Positions 14,955-21,524 of a stretch of 26,575 bases of DNA are shown piece by piece. The translations under genes were made by a program, and so were the position numbers. Within the stretch, counting starts at the first letter, position 1. Each line of letters starts with the position of its first letter. Source of the stretch: a virus; the IMG/VR virus record IMGVR_UViG_3300042453_003902, positions 1 to 26,575 of that record, one strand, 5' to 3'. The notes under the pieces are model-generated. The model had not been told where the DNA came from. It made no database searches and was given only the letters and a program-made list of their open reading frames with translations.

Positions 14955-15254
14955 ATGGAAATCATTTCGGGAATCACGGCTATCCTGGGGCAAGCCATCC
15001 AGGCCCCTGCTTTCCAGGGCCTGATTGTTGCCGCTGCCACCCAGGCGATTAAGCAGGCCCCTGTAGGCCCCTCTGGTGGCCCTACAGTGCGCTTTATTGC
15101 TGCTGCCCTTGCCCTGGCTTCTACCGTTGCCGCTGCCGCTGCAAGGGGCAGCCTGGATAGCCTGGATGCTGGGTTGGTTGGCCAGCAACTAATCGATGCT
15201 CTGGGGGCTTTTGCGGCAGCAACAGGGATCTGGTACAGCTTGAAGAAGGAATGA
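14955..15254 (+). CDS. Holin-like small membrane protein
   Basis: A 99-residue, Ala-rich protein right after the endolysin. It has hydrophobic segments at about 5-32, 47-65 (FIAAALALASTVAAAAA) and 79-96 (LIDALGAFAAATGIWYSL), and ends in the charged KKE, as holins do. Last gene before the terminator. Holin assignment is from topology and place; no family motif is available. Confidence 0.6.
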   Translation: MEIISGITAILGQAIQAPAFQGLIVAAATQAIKQAPVGPSGGPTVRFIAAALALASTVAAAAARGSLDSLDAGLVGQQLIDALGAFAAATGIWYSLKKE

Positions 15255-15259
15255 CATTA

Positions 15260-15291
15260 AAAGCCCCCTACCAATAAAGGCAGGGGGCTTT
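15260..15291. terminator. Bidirectional intrinsic terminator
   Basis: AAAGCCCCCT (15260-15269) and AGGGGGCTTT (15282-15291) form a perfect 10-pair stem with a 12-base loop, with A-rich sequence before and TTT at the end, so it can work in both directions. It lies between converging transcripts: the holin-like gene ending at 15254 and the primase-helicase gene ending at 15361. The remaining bases to 15360 hold only a short palindrome, GGAATTCAATTCC. Confidence 0.85.
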
Positions 15292-15360
15292 GTAACATCA
15301 GGTATTGAACAACCGGGTAGGAATTCAATTCCAGATGGTTCATTTATGTTATCACGGGCA

Positions 15361-17592
15361 CTAATACATGGCCATACGAATTCCGGATATACGTTCTTCC
15401 CTATTGCCACCTGTATTAGACCGATAGGTTTTATAGCCCATAGAATCAAGCGCCTGTTTGAAGTTGGTAATATTCAGGGGTTTAAAGCCATTGCTTATGG
15501 TGAAACTTGTGTAGTTTTCGTATGCAGTGGCACGGGATACGCTAGCAGTAGCGTCTGCCTCGCACTTTTCCTCTACCCATAGTGCTACGTTGTTGTTATT
15601 GGTACGCTGCTCATTCAATTCTGCCAACATCTTGGCAGATGGGTTGAATCCTTCTGCATACAGCATAGCCAGGCCCTGGATAGCCCAATTAAAGATGCCC
15701 GGCAATTCCTTAGCCAGTTTGCCCTGAAGTTGCGTATCAGGCGCGGCATAGCTGGGGCTTTCTACTTTGAACAGCAGCAATCGGCGCCAGACGCCTTTAG
15801 ACTTGTCTGTAATGCTAGGCATCTTGTTAGCGGAAATAATCCACCTGGCAGTTGATTCCGCACTGAAGGCTTTTGAATACTTTTGCTGCCAGACTATCTG
15901 ATCTTCCCCTGTAACCTTCTTGAATATGGCTTCGTCAAACACGTCTGCCTTGGTATCGCCATCGAAATTTACCAACTTACCGAACATTTCGATAGCAGAG
16001 AACTTTTCACTGATGTCCTGTAGCGAAACAGCGGATCGGTTTGCGGAACCAACCAACATTTCGATAGTGCGCAATACCGTGCCCTTACCGGCCCCGCCTT
16101 CACCTAACAGGATTGCAGCCTTCTGGTAACTGGTGTCGTATACCAGACAAAGCCCGATAAACTTCTGCAATTCCTTACGGGTATCGGCATCTGGCAATAG
16201 CGTAGCCAGGTGGCGCGTCCACAATGGGCAGGATGCTTCTTCGTCCAGGGCAAAAGGCAGTTTTGTAAGGGTAAAGTAATCTGGCGTATGCGGGATGCGC
16301 CATTGAATGACACCCATCGTTTCAAGGAACGATGAATCCTGCATTTCGTCTGGTTCCAGGATAGCCCGGGCATCAATGTAGGCCTGGACATCCAGGATGC
16401 AATCCTGAAGCACGATAAAGCTACCGGGCCTGGATTCATCCATCCAGGTATTCAGTTTCGGCTTGCTAGCCGTAATCTTGGCTAACCTGGTGATTGCGTC
16501 ATTCAGAAACGATGCTTTGCCGATAGCAGGCATACCCAATGCATCTAGCGTGTCCTGAATTGCAAAGTTAATTTCTTTCTTGCTCTTTTCGACGTAAACC
16601 CCTGCCTGATGTTGGTAAAAGTTTTCCGTAACCAGGTCGAACACCAAGCGCTCATTATCCTCTAGACGTTCTAGCGTATCCTGCGCAGCGGTCACAAAAG
16701 TATATTTCTCTGGTTCGGAAGCCTGGTATTCAGAAACTGTTTTGGCTTTTCGTTCCAATTCCGCAATAGGCAATGGGCCTTCTGGGTGGCTTATCGAGAA
16801 ATTGGTGTTTTCGTCTTTCAGAACCTCTAAAATTTGTTCGTAAGTGGCAGCGTATCGCTGCCTAACCACGCCTGCTAGAGAAACGAGATAGTTATCCCGG
16901 CCATCAGTCATCTTTGAAGCCGGGCTATCCGCTGCAAGTTTCTTCCGGAAAGTAGCAATGGTTCGGGCCTGGGGCCACTGTATAGCCCCCTGCTGGGGTT
17001 CCTTCTGGCTTGCCCGTGGTTTCTTCCGTGTTGCATCCATTAGAGCCGCTAACAGGGCTTCCGGAAGCAAGGGGATGCATCCATCTACAGTGGTTACTGT
17101 CCAGTCATAAATGACGGGCTTGCTGTCTTCCGGATCTTTCGGGCCAGGATGACGGGTAGACCCAGGACAAATGGCATTTCCGTTGCTTCCGTTACCAAGG
17201 ATATCGATACCCTCATGCAACTGGATACGGGATTTGCTTACCTGCTGCCCCGGGGCCAGACGGAAATAGTAATGTTTGCCCTTGCCCCCCTTACGGTAGG
17301 CCAGGCCCTGGAAATCGTCTAACTGATCACGAAACCACTGATCGGCTTCCGGGCCATCGGTATCCACGATCACTAACCCAGGATTATTAGGCCCCGTCAG
17401 AAGGGCCACGTTTTCCCCTGCCTTAAGGCGCTGGGTTCCTGTTTCTCTGGATATATGGCGATCCTGCCATCCAGGCCCACCAATAGGCTGCTTATTCCGT
17501 CCACTGCAAATGAACCTATCGAGGCTAATCCCGGATCGGGCTAGCGTGTCGCAATAGTGGTTCCAGATGTCGAGTGCGATCACTTGCTGCAT
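15361..17592 (-). CDS. Primase-polymerase / D5-type helicase replication protein
   Basis: A 743-residue protein. The N-terminal part is a primase-polymerase domain: IVDTDG with D77 and D79, KGKHYYFR (about 105-111) and a GNAICPGSTRHPG stretch (about 138-150). The C-terminal half is a D5-like superfamily 3 helicase: Walker A GEGGAGKGT (about 497-505), an acidic strand LVNFDGD (540-546), ISANKMP sensor-type motif (586-592) and VWRR (601-604). It would prime and unwind DNA at the phage origin, as P4 alpha or D5-type proteins do. Last gene of the leftward operon. A GGGGGTT sequence precedes the ATG. Confidence 0.88.
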   Translation of the reverse strand: MQQVIALDIWNHYCDTLARSGISLDRFICSGRNKQPIGGPGWQDRHISRETGTQRLKAGENVALLTGPNNPGLVIVDTDGPEADQWFRDQLDDFQGLAYRKGGKGKHYYFRLAPGQQVSKSRIQLHEGIDILGNGSNGNAICPGSTRHPGPKDPEDSKPVIYDWTVTTVDGCIPLLPEALLAALMDATRKKPRASQKEPQQGAIQWPQARTIATFRKKLAADSPASKMTDGRDNYLVSLAGVVRQRYAATYEQILEVLKDENTNFSISHPEGPLPIAELERKAKTVSEYQASEPEKYTFVTAAQDTLERLEDNERLVFDLVTENFYQHQAGVYVEKSKKEINFAIQDTLDALGMPAIGKASFLNDAITRLAKITASKPKLNTWMDESRPGSFIVLQDCILDVQAYIDARAILEPDEMQDSSFLETMGVIQWRIPHTPDYFTLTKLPFALDEEASCPLWTRHLATLLPDADTRKELQKFIGLCLVYDTSYQKAAILLGEGGAGKGTVLRTIEMLVGSANRSAVSLQDISEKFSAIEMFGKLVNFDGDTKADVFDEAIFKKVTGEDQIVWQQKYSKAFSAESTARWIISANKMPSITDKSKGVWRRLLLFKVESPSYAAPDTQLQGKLAKELPGIFNWAIQGLAMLYAEGFNPSAKMLAELNEQRTNNNNVALWVEEKCEADATASVSRATAYENYTSFTISNGFKPLNITNFKQALDSMGYKTYRSNTGGNREERISGIRMAMY

Positions 17593-17610
17593 TGGTAACC
17601 CCCATCGGGC

Positions 17611-17781
17611 TTAATTTGACTGATCCTTGTAGGTTCGCTCTATAGCAGACTTGATTAGCGTACCCTGCGGAACACCAGTGACTTCTGCTAGTTTGCGAAT
17701 GTAATCGATGGTATCTTCGTGAAGTTTGACAGCATAAAACTGCATTTCGGGCTTGCTAGGCCTACCGATCTTCTTTCTCAC
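17611..17781 (-). CDS. Ribbon-helix-helix DNA-binding protein (small)
   Basis: A 56-residue protein starting at GTG 17781 with AAGGTAGG upstream. After a basic start with GRPSKP (AT-hook-like) it reads MQFYAVKLHEDTIDYIRKL followed by GVPQGTLIKSAIERTY: one beta strand, a helix, a turn and a helix, as in CopG/Arc-type ribbon-helix-helix repressors. An internal ATG (residue 13) is possible but would drop the basic arm. It stands between the SSB-like gene and the primase-helicase and is a likely transcription or copy-control regulator acting as a dimer. Confidence 0.7.
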   Translation of the reverse strand: MRKKIGRPSKPEMQFYAVKLHEDTIDYIRKLAEVTGVPQGTLIKSAIERTYKDQSN

Positions 17782-17797
17782 AAGAACCTACCTTTTA

Positions 17798-17814
17798 ATG
17801 TAAATAAATGACAT
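17798..17814. promoter_or_regulatory. Operator-like imperfect palindrome before the ribbon-helix-helix gene
   Basis: ATGT (17798-17801) and ACAT (17811-17814) flank an A/T-rich centre just upstream of the regulator's ribosome-binding site. It would suit autoregulation, but the symmetry is short. Confidence 0.2.
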
Positions 17815-17824
17815 GCAGACAGAA

Positions 17825-17850
17825 ACCACCTGGGTAATGCCCCAGGTGGT
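17825..17850 (-). terminator. Hairpin between SSB-like and regulator genes
   Basis: ACCACCTGGG (17825-17834) and CCCAGGTGGT (17841-17850) make a perfect 10-pair stem with a 6-base loop. Read leftward it is followed by TTTCTGTCT, a weak T-run, so partial termination downstream of the SSB-like gene is plausible. Confidence 0.5.
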
Positions 17851-17865
17851 CTAGCATAGGGCAGA

Positions 17866-18165
17866 TTAGAAGGGGAAATCCCGCTTGTTCTGGATGGCCT
17901 GGCGCTGCCGCTGGTTATTAGGGACATCCACTTTCACGGGCACAAAAGGTTCGGCAAGTTTCAGGATATGGGTAGGGGAACGATCATTGTTCGGTTCCCG
18001 GTTTGCCCAAATCTCGATTACGGCTTCTTCTAAGCCATATTCCACGGCTTCATTGATAACCTTCTGGATTTCATCGATTTTGACCTTGCTCTGAAGCAAA
18101 GTCAGGCCCCCCTTGGTTTGCTTCGACCACAGTCCGCAAATCCGCCATGACTTAGTTGCTGCCAT
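17866..18165 (-). CDS. Small replication protein with SSB-like C-terminal tail
   Basis: A 99-residue protein; GGAAGGGG precedes the ATG, which overlaps the end of the Bet/RecT gene by 14 bases. The N-terminal WRICGLWSKQTKGGLTLLQ and later AVIEIWANREPNNDRSPTHILKLAEPF form a short beta-strand pattern reminiscent of small OB-fold/DUF736-like phage proteins. The C-terminus ends RDFPF, close to the DDDIPF-type tip by which SSB proteins recruit partners. With Bet/RecT upstream and the primase-helicase downstream, single-strand binding is a reasonable inference; the acidic part of the tail is weak. Confidence 0.45.
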   Translation of the reverse strand: MAATKSWRICGLWSKQTKGGLTLLQSKVKIDEIQKVINEAVEYGLEEAVIEIWANREPNNDRSPTHILKLAEPFVPVKVDVPNNQRQRQAIQNKRDFPF

Positions 18166-19000
18166 TGTTATCCCCTTCCTGAATCGTTTTCAGGGCTTCA
18201 ATCAGGCTTTCGGCTTCCGTTACCGAAAGATCCTGTCGCTTGTTCTTTCCAGTGACCTGCTTCATATGAATCTGCATGCTGGCTTTGTCTAATTCCATGT
18301 CCCCAGAATTAAATACCGCTTTCCAGAGATAACCGATCTGCCGGGCCTGCTGTCCAGTGATCTTATCGTCCTGGCTATCCTGGGGGGCCTGGGTATCCTC
18401 TGATGCGTCCCGCTGCGCCTGGGTGGCTTGCTGGCCATCCTGGATGGCTTCAGGGGCATCCTGGCGGGCCTGGGTGGCCTGCTGCCCTGCCTGGGGCAAG
18501 GGGACAACATCCAGGCTATCCGCCTGCATCATTTCTTCTTGCGTGTAGATTCCGGATAGTTCACCAGGGAACGCCTTACGCAAAGCAAGGGCTTCCGCGC
18601 ATTTACCCAGCATGAGGAATGGCATTTTACGCCACATCGGGCTGTTCTGCTGCGCATACTCATTCCATCGGGCAGAAGCGGCAAATTGACCAATCTGGCC
18701 ATTAGGCAACAGCTTCAGAACGGTAACGCTGGCTTCCGTGGGGTAGCCGGTTTCGTGTACCTGGTATGCGGGATCGCTAGTTCCTGCATGCAGGCCAGTG
18801 CGGGCTGCAACCAATCGGTATCCATCGATACCCGTCTGGATAGACATCTTGCCGCCACGTTTAATCCCGTGCAACTGGCGCTGAAACAGATTCAAGCCAC
18901 TTGCCTTAGAAACCTCGATTAGATACTGGAATTCGGTGGCTGTCAGATCGGAAAACTGGCTTTTCAAAATATCCAGTTGCTCATTCGTGTAACTGATCAT
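18152..19000 (-). CDS. Single-strand annealing recombinase, Bet/RecT family
   Basis: The 282-residue product starts at ATG 19000, six bases after GGAGGG; an upstream in-frame extension lacks a ribosome-binding site. It shows the Bet-type core: ATEFQYLIEVSKASGLNLFQRQ, KMSIQTGIDGYRLVAARTG, and RWRKMPF-like / KCAEALALRKAFPGELSGIYTQEE. The protein pairs complementary single strands in phage recombination and replication. Residues about 169-212 are a Gln/Ala/Asp-rich linker with two copies of GQQATQA, followed by a helical C-terminal region (QARQIGYLWKAVFNS). No exonuclease partner is encoded beside it. Confidence 0.85.
   Translation of the reverse strand: MISYTNEQLDILKSQFSDLTATEFQYLIEVSKASGLNLFQRQLHGIKRGGKMSIQTGIDGYRLVAARTGLHAGTSDPAYQVHETGYPTEASVTVLKLLPNGQIGQFAASARWNEYAQQNSPMWRKMPFLMLGKCAEALALRKAFPGELSGIYTQEEMMQADSLDVVPLPQAGQQATQARQDAPEAIQDGQQATQAQRDASEDTQAPQDSQDDKITGQQARQIGYLWKAVFNSGDMELDKASMQIHMKQVTGKNKRQDLSVTEAESLIEALKTIQEGDNNGSN
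18365..18496 (-). repeat. Imperfect tandem repeat coding the Bet/RecT linker
   Basis: Repeated CCTGGGTGGC / CATCCTGG units encode two approximate copies of a GQQATQA-type peptide. The stretch is low complexity and a likely site of length change. Confidence 0.6.
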
Positions 19001-19005
19001 TTCGA

Positions 19006-19065
19006 ACCCTCCATTAGGGTAGAAAGAAACCCCATCCAGGGGGCAGTGGGTTGTTCTGGATGGGG
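19006..19065 (-). promoter_or_regulatory. Hairpin plus start-associated element before Bet/RecT
   Basis: On the minus strand CCCCATCCAG/CTGGATGGGG (19030-19039 with 19056-19065) forms a 10-pair stem; then ACCCTAATGGAGGGT (19020-19006) holds the Shine-Dalgarno site and can itself fold as ACCCT/AGGGT, six bases before the ATG. Confidence 0.7.
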
Positions 19066-19087
19066 CCATCTTCACTGTAGACCGATT

Positions 19088-19255
19088 CTAGTGTTGTGAC
19101 AACCAGAAAGCATTAACCATTCCGGTAGCATCCTGGTACAGGCTGTCGGCTTCAAATTCCGTATATCCACTGGCCATATATGCCTGGATGAATTCACGGT
19201 ATTGCTGGCGGGCTTCTTCTTCATATTTGCGGATCTGTTCGGTAGAAATGCCCAT
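19088..19255 (-). CDS. Small hypothetical early protein
   Basis: A 55-residue protein with a strong ribosome-binding site (GAAGGAGGGG, seven bases before ATG 19255). It is mostly helical and charged: EQIRKYEEEARQQYREFIQ, then ASGYTEFEADSLYQDA. No family recognised. It lies between a small unknown gene and Bet/RecT in the leftward operon and carries a variant of the start-associated element. Confidence 0.7.
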   Translation of the reverse strand: MGISTEQIRKYEEEARQQYREFIQAYMASGYTEFEADSLYQDATGMVNAFWLSQH

Positions 19256-19262
19256 TGCTGTC

Positions 19263-19275
19263 CCCTCCTTCAGGG
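19263..19275 (-). promoter_or_regulatory. Variant start-associated element
   Basis: Read leftward CCCTGAAGGAGGG matches the CCCTAATGGAGGG element of five neighbours except in the loop; CCCT/AGGG can pair. No GC-rich hairpin precedes it here; the upstream gene stops one base before it. Confidence 0.55.
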
Positions 19276-19479
19276 TTACTTGCCGGTAGGCCGGATTTCA
19301 ACTTGCGAAAAGCCGTAAGTGATAGTGACTGTTTCGCCAGATTCCAGAATCGACTTAATTTCCGGGATGACTTCAGGATTAACGTAAATGTCAGCTTCGG
19401 CTATGCGGATTGCTTCGTCTATCGTGTTTGCATCGTAAGAATGATTCCACATGCCCCTGGTTGTTGTAACGAGAAACAT
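19276..19479 (-). CDS. Small hypothetical early protein
   Basis: A 67-residue protein, ATG 19479, with GGAGGG eight bases upstream and a TAATG overlap with the previous stop. It reads like a small alpha/beta protein: MFLVTTTRGMWNHSYDA, then a helix DEAIRIAEADIYV and strand TVTITYGFSQVEI. Family unknown. Translationally coupled to the membrane protein gene before it. Confidence 0.65.
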   Translation of the reverse strand: MFLVTTTRGMWNHSYDANTIDEAIRIAEADIYVNPEVIPEIKSILESGETVTITYGFSQVEIRPTGK

Positions 19480-19640
19480 TAATGCCCTCCAATGTGATAG
19501 TTGCTGCGATCCTGGGGCCTACCGTTGGCATCAAGCCATGCTTGCCTATCGACAAAGCTCCAAACGGTACAGAACACCAGGAACACGCAAGCGGAAGTGA
19601 AGATCACCAGGTCGATCAGGTTCTTTGCTCTGCTAGTCAT
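19479..19640 (-). CDS. Small single-pass membrane protein
   Basis: 53 residues when started at ATG 19640, which has AAGGGATGGG just upstream; a longer in-frame start overlaps deep into the previous gene. One membrane helix spans about residues 8-28 (IDLVIFTSACVFLVFCTVW), followed by a polar tail. It overlaps the upstream gene by 8 bases. The function is unknown; small early membrane proteins often act on the host envelope, but nothing here shows that. Confidence 0.6.
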   Translation of the reverse strand: MTSRAKNLIDLVIFTSACVFLVFCTVWSFVDRQAWLDANGRPQDRSNYHIGGH

Positions 19641-19821
19641 TAGCCCATCCCTTTTCGGCAGCATCCAGGATTTCACGCATATCTGTAACAAAGTCAGATA
19701 TCGGCAACCATTCCACGTCAGGGTTTACCACGAACAGATATCTGCAAGGTCCGTTCTGGCCTTCAACCCAGTAACTGTTAGCAGCAAGAAACTGGCGCAG
19801 CCATTTAGCGGTATTGTTCAT
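19633..19821 (-). CDS. Small hypothetical early protein
   Basis: 62 residues from ATG 19821 (GGGGG upstream, just after the preceding TAA); an upstream in-frame GTG is less likely. The protein contains WLRQFLAANSYWVEG and DFVTDMREILDAAEKG, suggesting two helices and a short beta element. No known family. Coupled to genes on both sides. Confidence 0.6.
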   Translation of the reverse strand: MNNTAKWLRQFLAANSYWVEGQNGPCRYLFVVNPDVEWLPISDFVTDMREILDAAEKGWAND

Positions 19822-19822
19822 C

Positions 19823-20272
19823 TTAGCCCCCACTAACTGGCTGGCTCATGGGTTCCTGGTAACGCTGCGACCGATAGAGCATCGCCACCAAGTGCTTCAT
19901 GAGGCTTTTAGAATCTTCAAATTGAAAGATGTCATCCAGGGTATCCACGATGCACTGTGCTTCCGCAATAATCCAGTTTGAATTTACAGGGCCGGATTCC
20001 GTATAGACATCCACCCATACCGCTTTTACTGCCATGTTGCTGTCCCTATCCAGCACTAGCGTAGCCTCACAATGGTTCGTCATGCTCTGGATGCTGATCC
20101 GGATACGATTGCGGCTGTCCACCCATCCCCTGTAAATAAAATTGGTGCGGGTAGACGTGAATTCCACCAGACGATTATCGATGCGCATCGATATTCCATC
20201 ATTAGGGATGCTGCGCAAGATCGCTTCGATTGCAGTTATCAAGCCGGGTTTCATTGCAGTAAATGTGACCAT
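19823..20272 (-). CDS. Hypothetical early protein
   Basis: 149 residues from ATG 20272. The in-frame ATG four codons upstream lies within the repeated start-associated element and is rejected, because in other copies of the element that ATG is out of frame. The protein has beta strands (GISMRIDNRLVEFTS, NRIRISIQ, CEATLVLDR) then a helical C-terminal third (AEAQCIVDTLDDIFQF, LMKHLVAMLYR). No family recognised. Confidence 0.65.
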   Translation of the reverse strand: MVTFTAMKPGLITAIEAILRSIPNDGISMRIDNRLVEFTSTRTNFIYRGWVDSRNRIRISIQSMTNHCEATLVLDRDSNMAVKAVWVDVYTESGPVNSNWIIAEAQCIVDTLDDIFQFEDSKSLMKHLVAMLYRSQRYQEPMSQPVSGG

Positions 20273-20276
20273 TGTT

Positions 20277-20322
20277 CCCTCCATTAGGGTTGTAATGTGG
20301 CCCCAGCAACGGCCAGGGCCAC
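20277..20322 (-). promoter_or_regulatory. Hairpin plus start-associated element
   Basis: GTGGCCC (20297-20303) pairs with GGGCCAC (20316-20322), then read leftward CCCTAATGGAGGG (20289-20277) supplies the ribosome-binding site four bases before ATG 20272. Confidence 0.7.
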
Positions 20323-20328
20323 GGGATG

Positions 20329-20643
20329 CTAATTCATCTGGTCCAGTGGATGCATGAGGGCATCAGGCCACTTAGCCAGGATGGTTTGCCGGGCACTGTA
20401 GATATCCTCTGCCTGCTTCATTTCTGCTGCCACATTAAGCAAGTAACGAAGATGCATGATGATGCTAGTCCCCAGCATGATAGAACCCCCTCCAAATTCA
20501 GGGGCCGTACCACGGATCGGAACCAGGGTTTGATAGCCCACGATGCTATCCGTTCCAATCCGGTAGACCGGCCAGACATCACCGATCTTCCGTTCAACCC
20601 AGGCGCGGGCTTGATTGCAGTAAACCTCTTTAGAGCCGATCAT
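20329..20643 (-). CDS. Hypothetical early protein
   Basis: 104 residues, ATG 20643, five bases after the start-associated element. It shows NQARAWVERKIGDVWPVYRIG, a Gly-rich centre EFGGGSIMLGTS, and a helical C-terminus MHLRYLLNVAAEMKQAED. No family recognised. One of four early genes separated by the same hairpin-plus-element cassette. Confidence 0.65.
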   Translation of the reverse strand: MIGSKEVYCNQARAWVERKIGDVWPVYRIGTDSIVGYQTLVPIRGTAPEFGGGSIMLGTSIIMHLRYLLNVAAEMKQAEDIYSARQTILAKWPDALMHPLDQMN

Positions 20644-20648
20644 CGTTA

Positions 20649-20693
20649 CCCTCCATTAGGGTTGCAGGTTCGGGGCCTGGATGGCCAGGCCCC
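20649..20693 (-). promoter_or_regulatory. Hairpin plus start-associated element
   Basis: GGGGCCTGG (20672-20680) and CCAGGCCCC (20685-20693) form a 9-pair stem with loop ATGG; the element CCCTAATGGAGGG (minus strand, 20661-20649) follows. The hairpin with its flanks (20669-20694) is identical to 21188-21213. Confidence 0.75.
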
Positions 20694-20702
20694 TGCTAGT
20701 CG

Positions 20703-21161
20703 CTAGTTGGCTTGCCAGACATAGCCGTAATTGACGGCCAAAATCAATTCAGGATGACGATCACGAGGACTAACCTCGGTAACGTGCTGGATGCTGTCTG
20801 TCCCCAGGATGGTGCATGCCTCTTCCCTGGTATAGGCAATACACAACGGGAATCCACTGGCCTGGATATAGCCGTTCCAATTTGTGGCAATGCCGGTATC
20901 CAGGTAAGTAGACTTGAAGAACTTACGGGTTGCGATCGTGTTGACCTTATCCGAAACGGCCCTCTGTTCCTGGCGCGTCCACGGCTTGCCCTTCTGGCGC
21001 CAGGTAAGATCCTGGGCCAGCACGGTAGCCATCCAGGGGTTCTTACCCTTGCTGCGGATCGTGATGATTTCAGTGGCCTGGCGCTGCTCTTCGTCGAAAT
21101 AGGTGGGGGCAATATCCACCATTTCCACGGGTTGCCCTGCAAAGATGAGTTCCATTTCCAT
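20703..21161 (-). CDS. Hypothetical early protein
   Basis: 152 residues from ATG 21161, five bases after the start-associated element; a second ATG two codons later is possible. The sequence alternates beta-like (GQPVEMVDIAPTYFD, ATEIITIRSKGKNPWMATVL) and basic helical parts (WTRQEQRAVSDKVNTIATRKFF), with GFPLCIAYTREEACTIL in the last third. I do not recognise the family. Long open frames on the opposite strand here are shadows. Confidence 0.65.
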   Translation of the reverse strand: MEMELIFAGQPVEMVDIAPTYFDEEQRQATEIITIRSKGKNPWMATVLAQDLTWRQKGKPWTRQEQRAVSDKVNTIATRKFFKSTYLDTGIATNWNGYIQASGFPLCIAYTREEACTILGTDSIQHVTEVSPRDRHPELILAVNYGYVWQAN

Positions 21162-21166
21162 TGTGT

Positions 21167-21212
21167 CCCTCCATTAGGGTTGGTAGATTCGGGGCCTGGA
21201 TGGCCAGGCCCC
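21167..21212 (-). promoter_or_regulatory. Hairpin plus start-associated element
   Basis: GGGGCCTGG (21191-21199) with CCAGGCCCC (21204-21212), loop ATGG, followed on the minus strand by CCCTAATGGAGGG (21179-21167), five bases before ATG 21161. Confidence 0.75.
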
Positions 21213-21224
21213 TATGGTTGCTGC

Positions 21225-21473
21225 TTAATCGACGGCCGAATAGTCACGCTGCCAGCGCACCATTTCCCGGTGTTCCTCACAAACGCGCTCATATTCGCGC
21301 TGCGCCAGGTCCATCTGGGGCCGGGTACGGTGGATGATGCCGAATTCCTCTGACTTCAAGTGATAGCTATAGCCGTTCGTGTAACCAACCACGGCTTCAT
21401 GAAAACCACGGAATTCATCCATGAAGATGACGCGGCTACCGGTATGGTACGGGTTCTTTTCGATGTAAGGCAT
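21225..21473 (-). CDS. Hypothetical first gene of the leftward early operon
   Basis: 82 residues from ATG 21473; as in the gene at 20272, the ATG four codons upstream belongs to the repeated element. The N-terminal half is beta-like (GSRVIFMDEFRGFHEAVVGYTNGYSYHL) and the C-terminal half a charged helix (MDLAQREYERVCEEHREMV). Family unknown. It is nearest the putative early promoter, so probably expressed first. Confidence 0.65.
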   Translation of the reverse strand: MPYIEKNPYHTGSRVIFMDEFRGFHEAVVGYTNGYSYHLKSEEFGIIHRTRPQMDLAQREYERVCEEHREMVRWQRDYSAVD

Positions 21474-21477
21474 TGTT

Positions 21478-21517
21478 CCCTCCATTAGGGATGCAGTATG
21501 GGTGGCCCCCTGGCCAC
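21478..21517 (-). promoter_or_regulatory. Hairpin plus start-associated element
   Basis: GTGGCC (21502-21507) pairs with GGCCAC (21512-21517). Then read leftward TCCCTAATGGAGGGA (21491-21477) can fold with T-A in place of the A-T closing pair found in other copies, an apparent compensatory change. Confidence 0.7.
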
Positions 21518-21524
21518 AAAATTA

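Noticed and set aside
15318-15345. GGAATTCAATTCC as attachment site
   Set aside because: A short palindrome with no integrase gene and no second copy seen; no support for an att site.
20712-21353. A 213-codon open frame on the plus strand
   Set aside because: It lies opposite two minus-strand genes with good ribosome-binding sites and has no such site itself; the protein shows no domain pattern.
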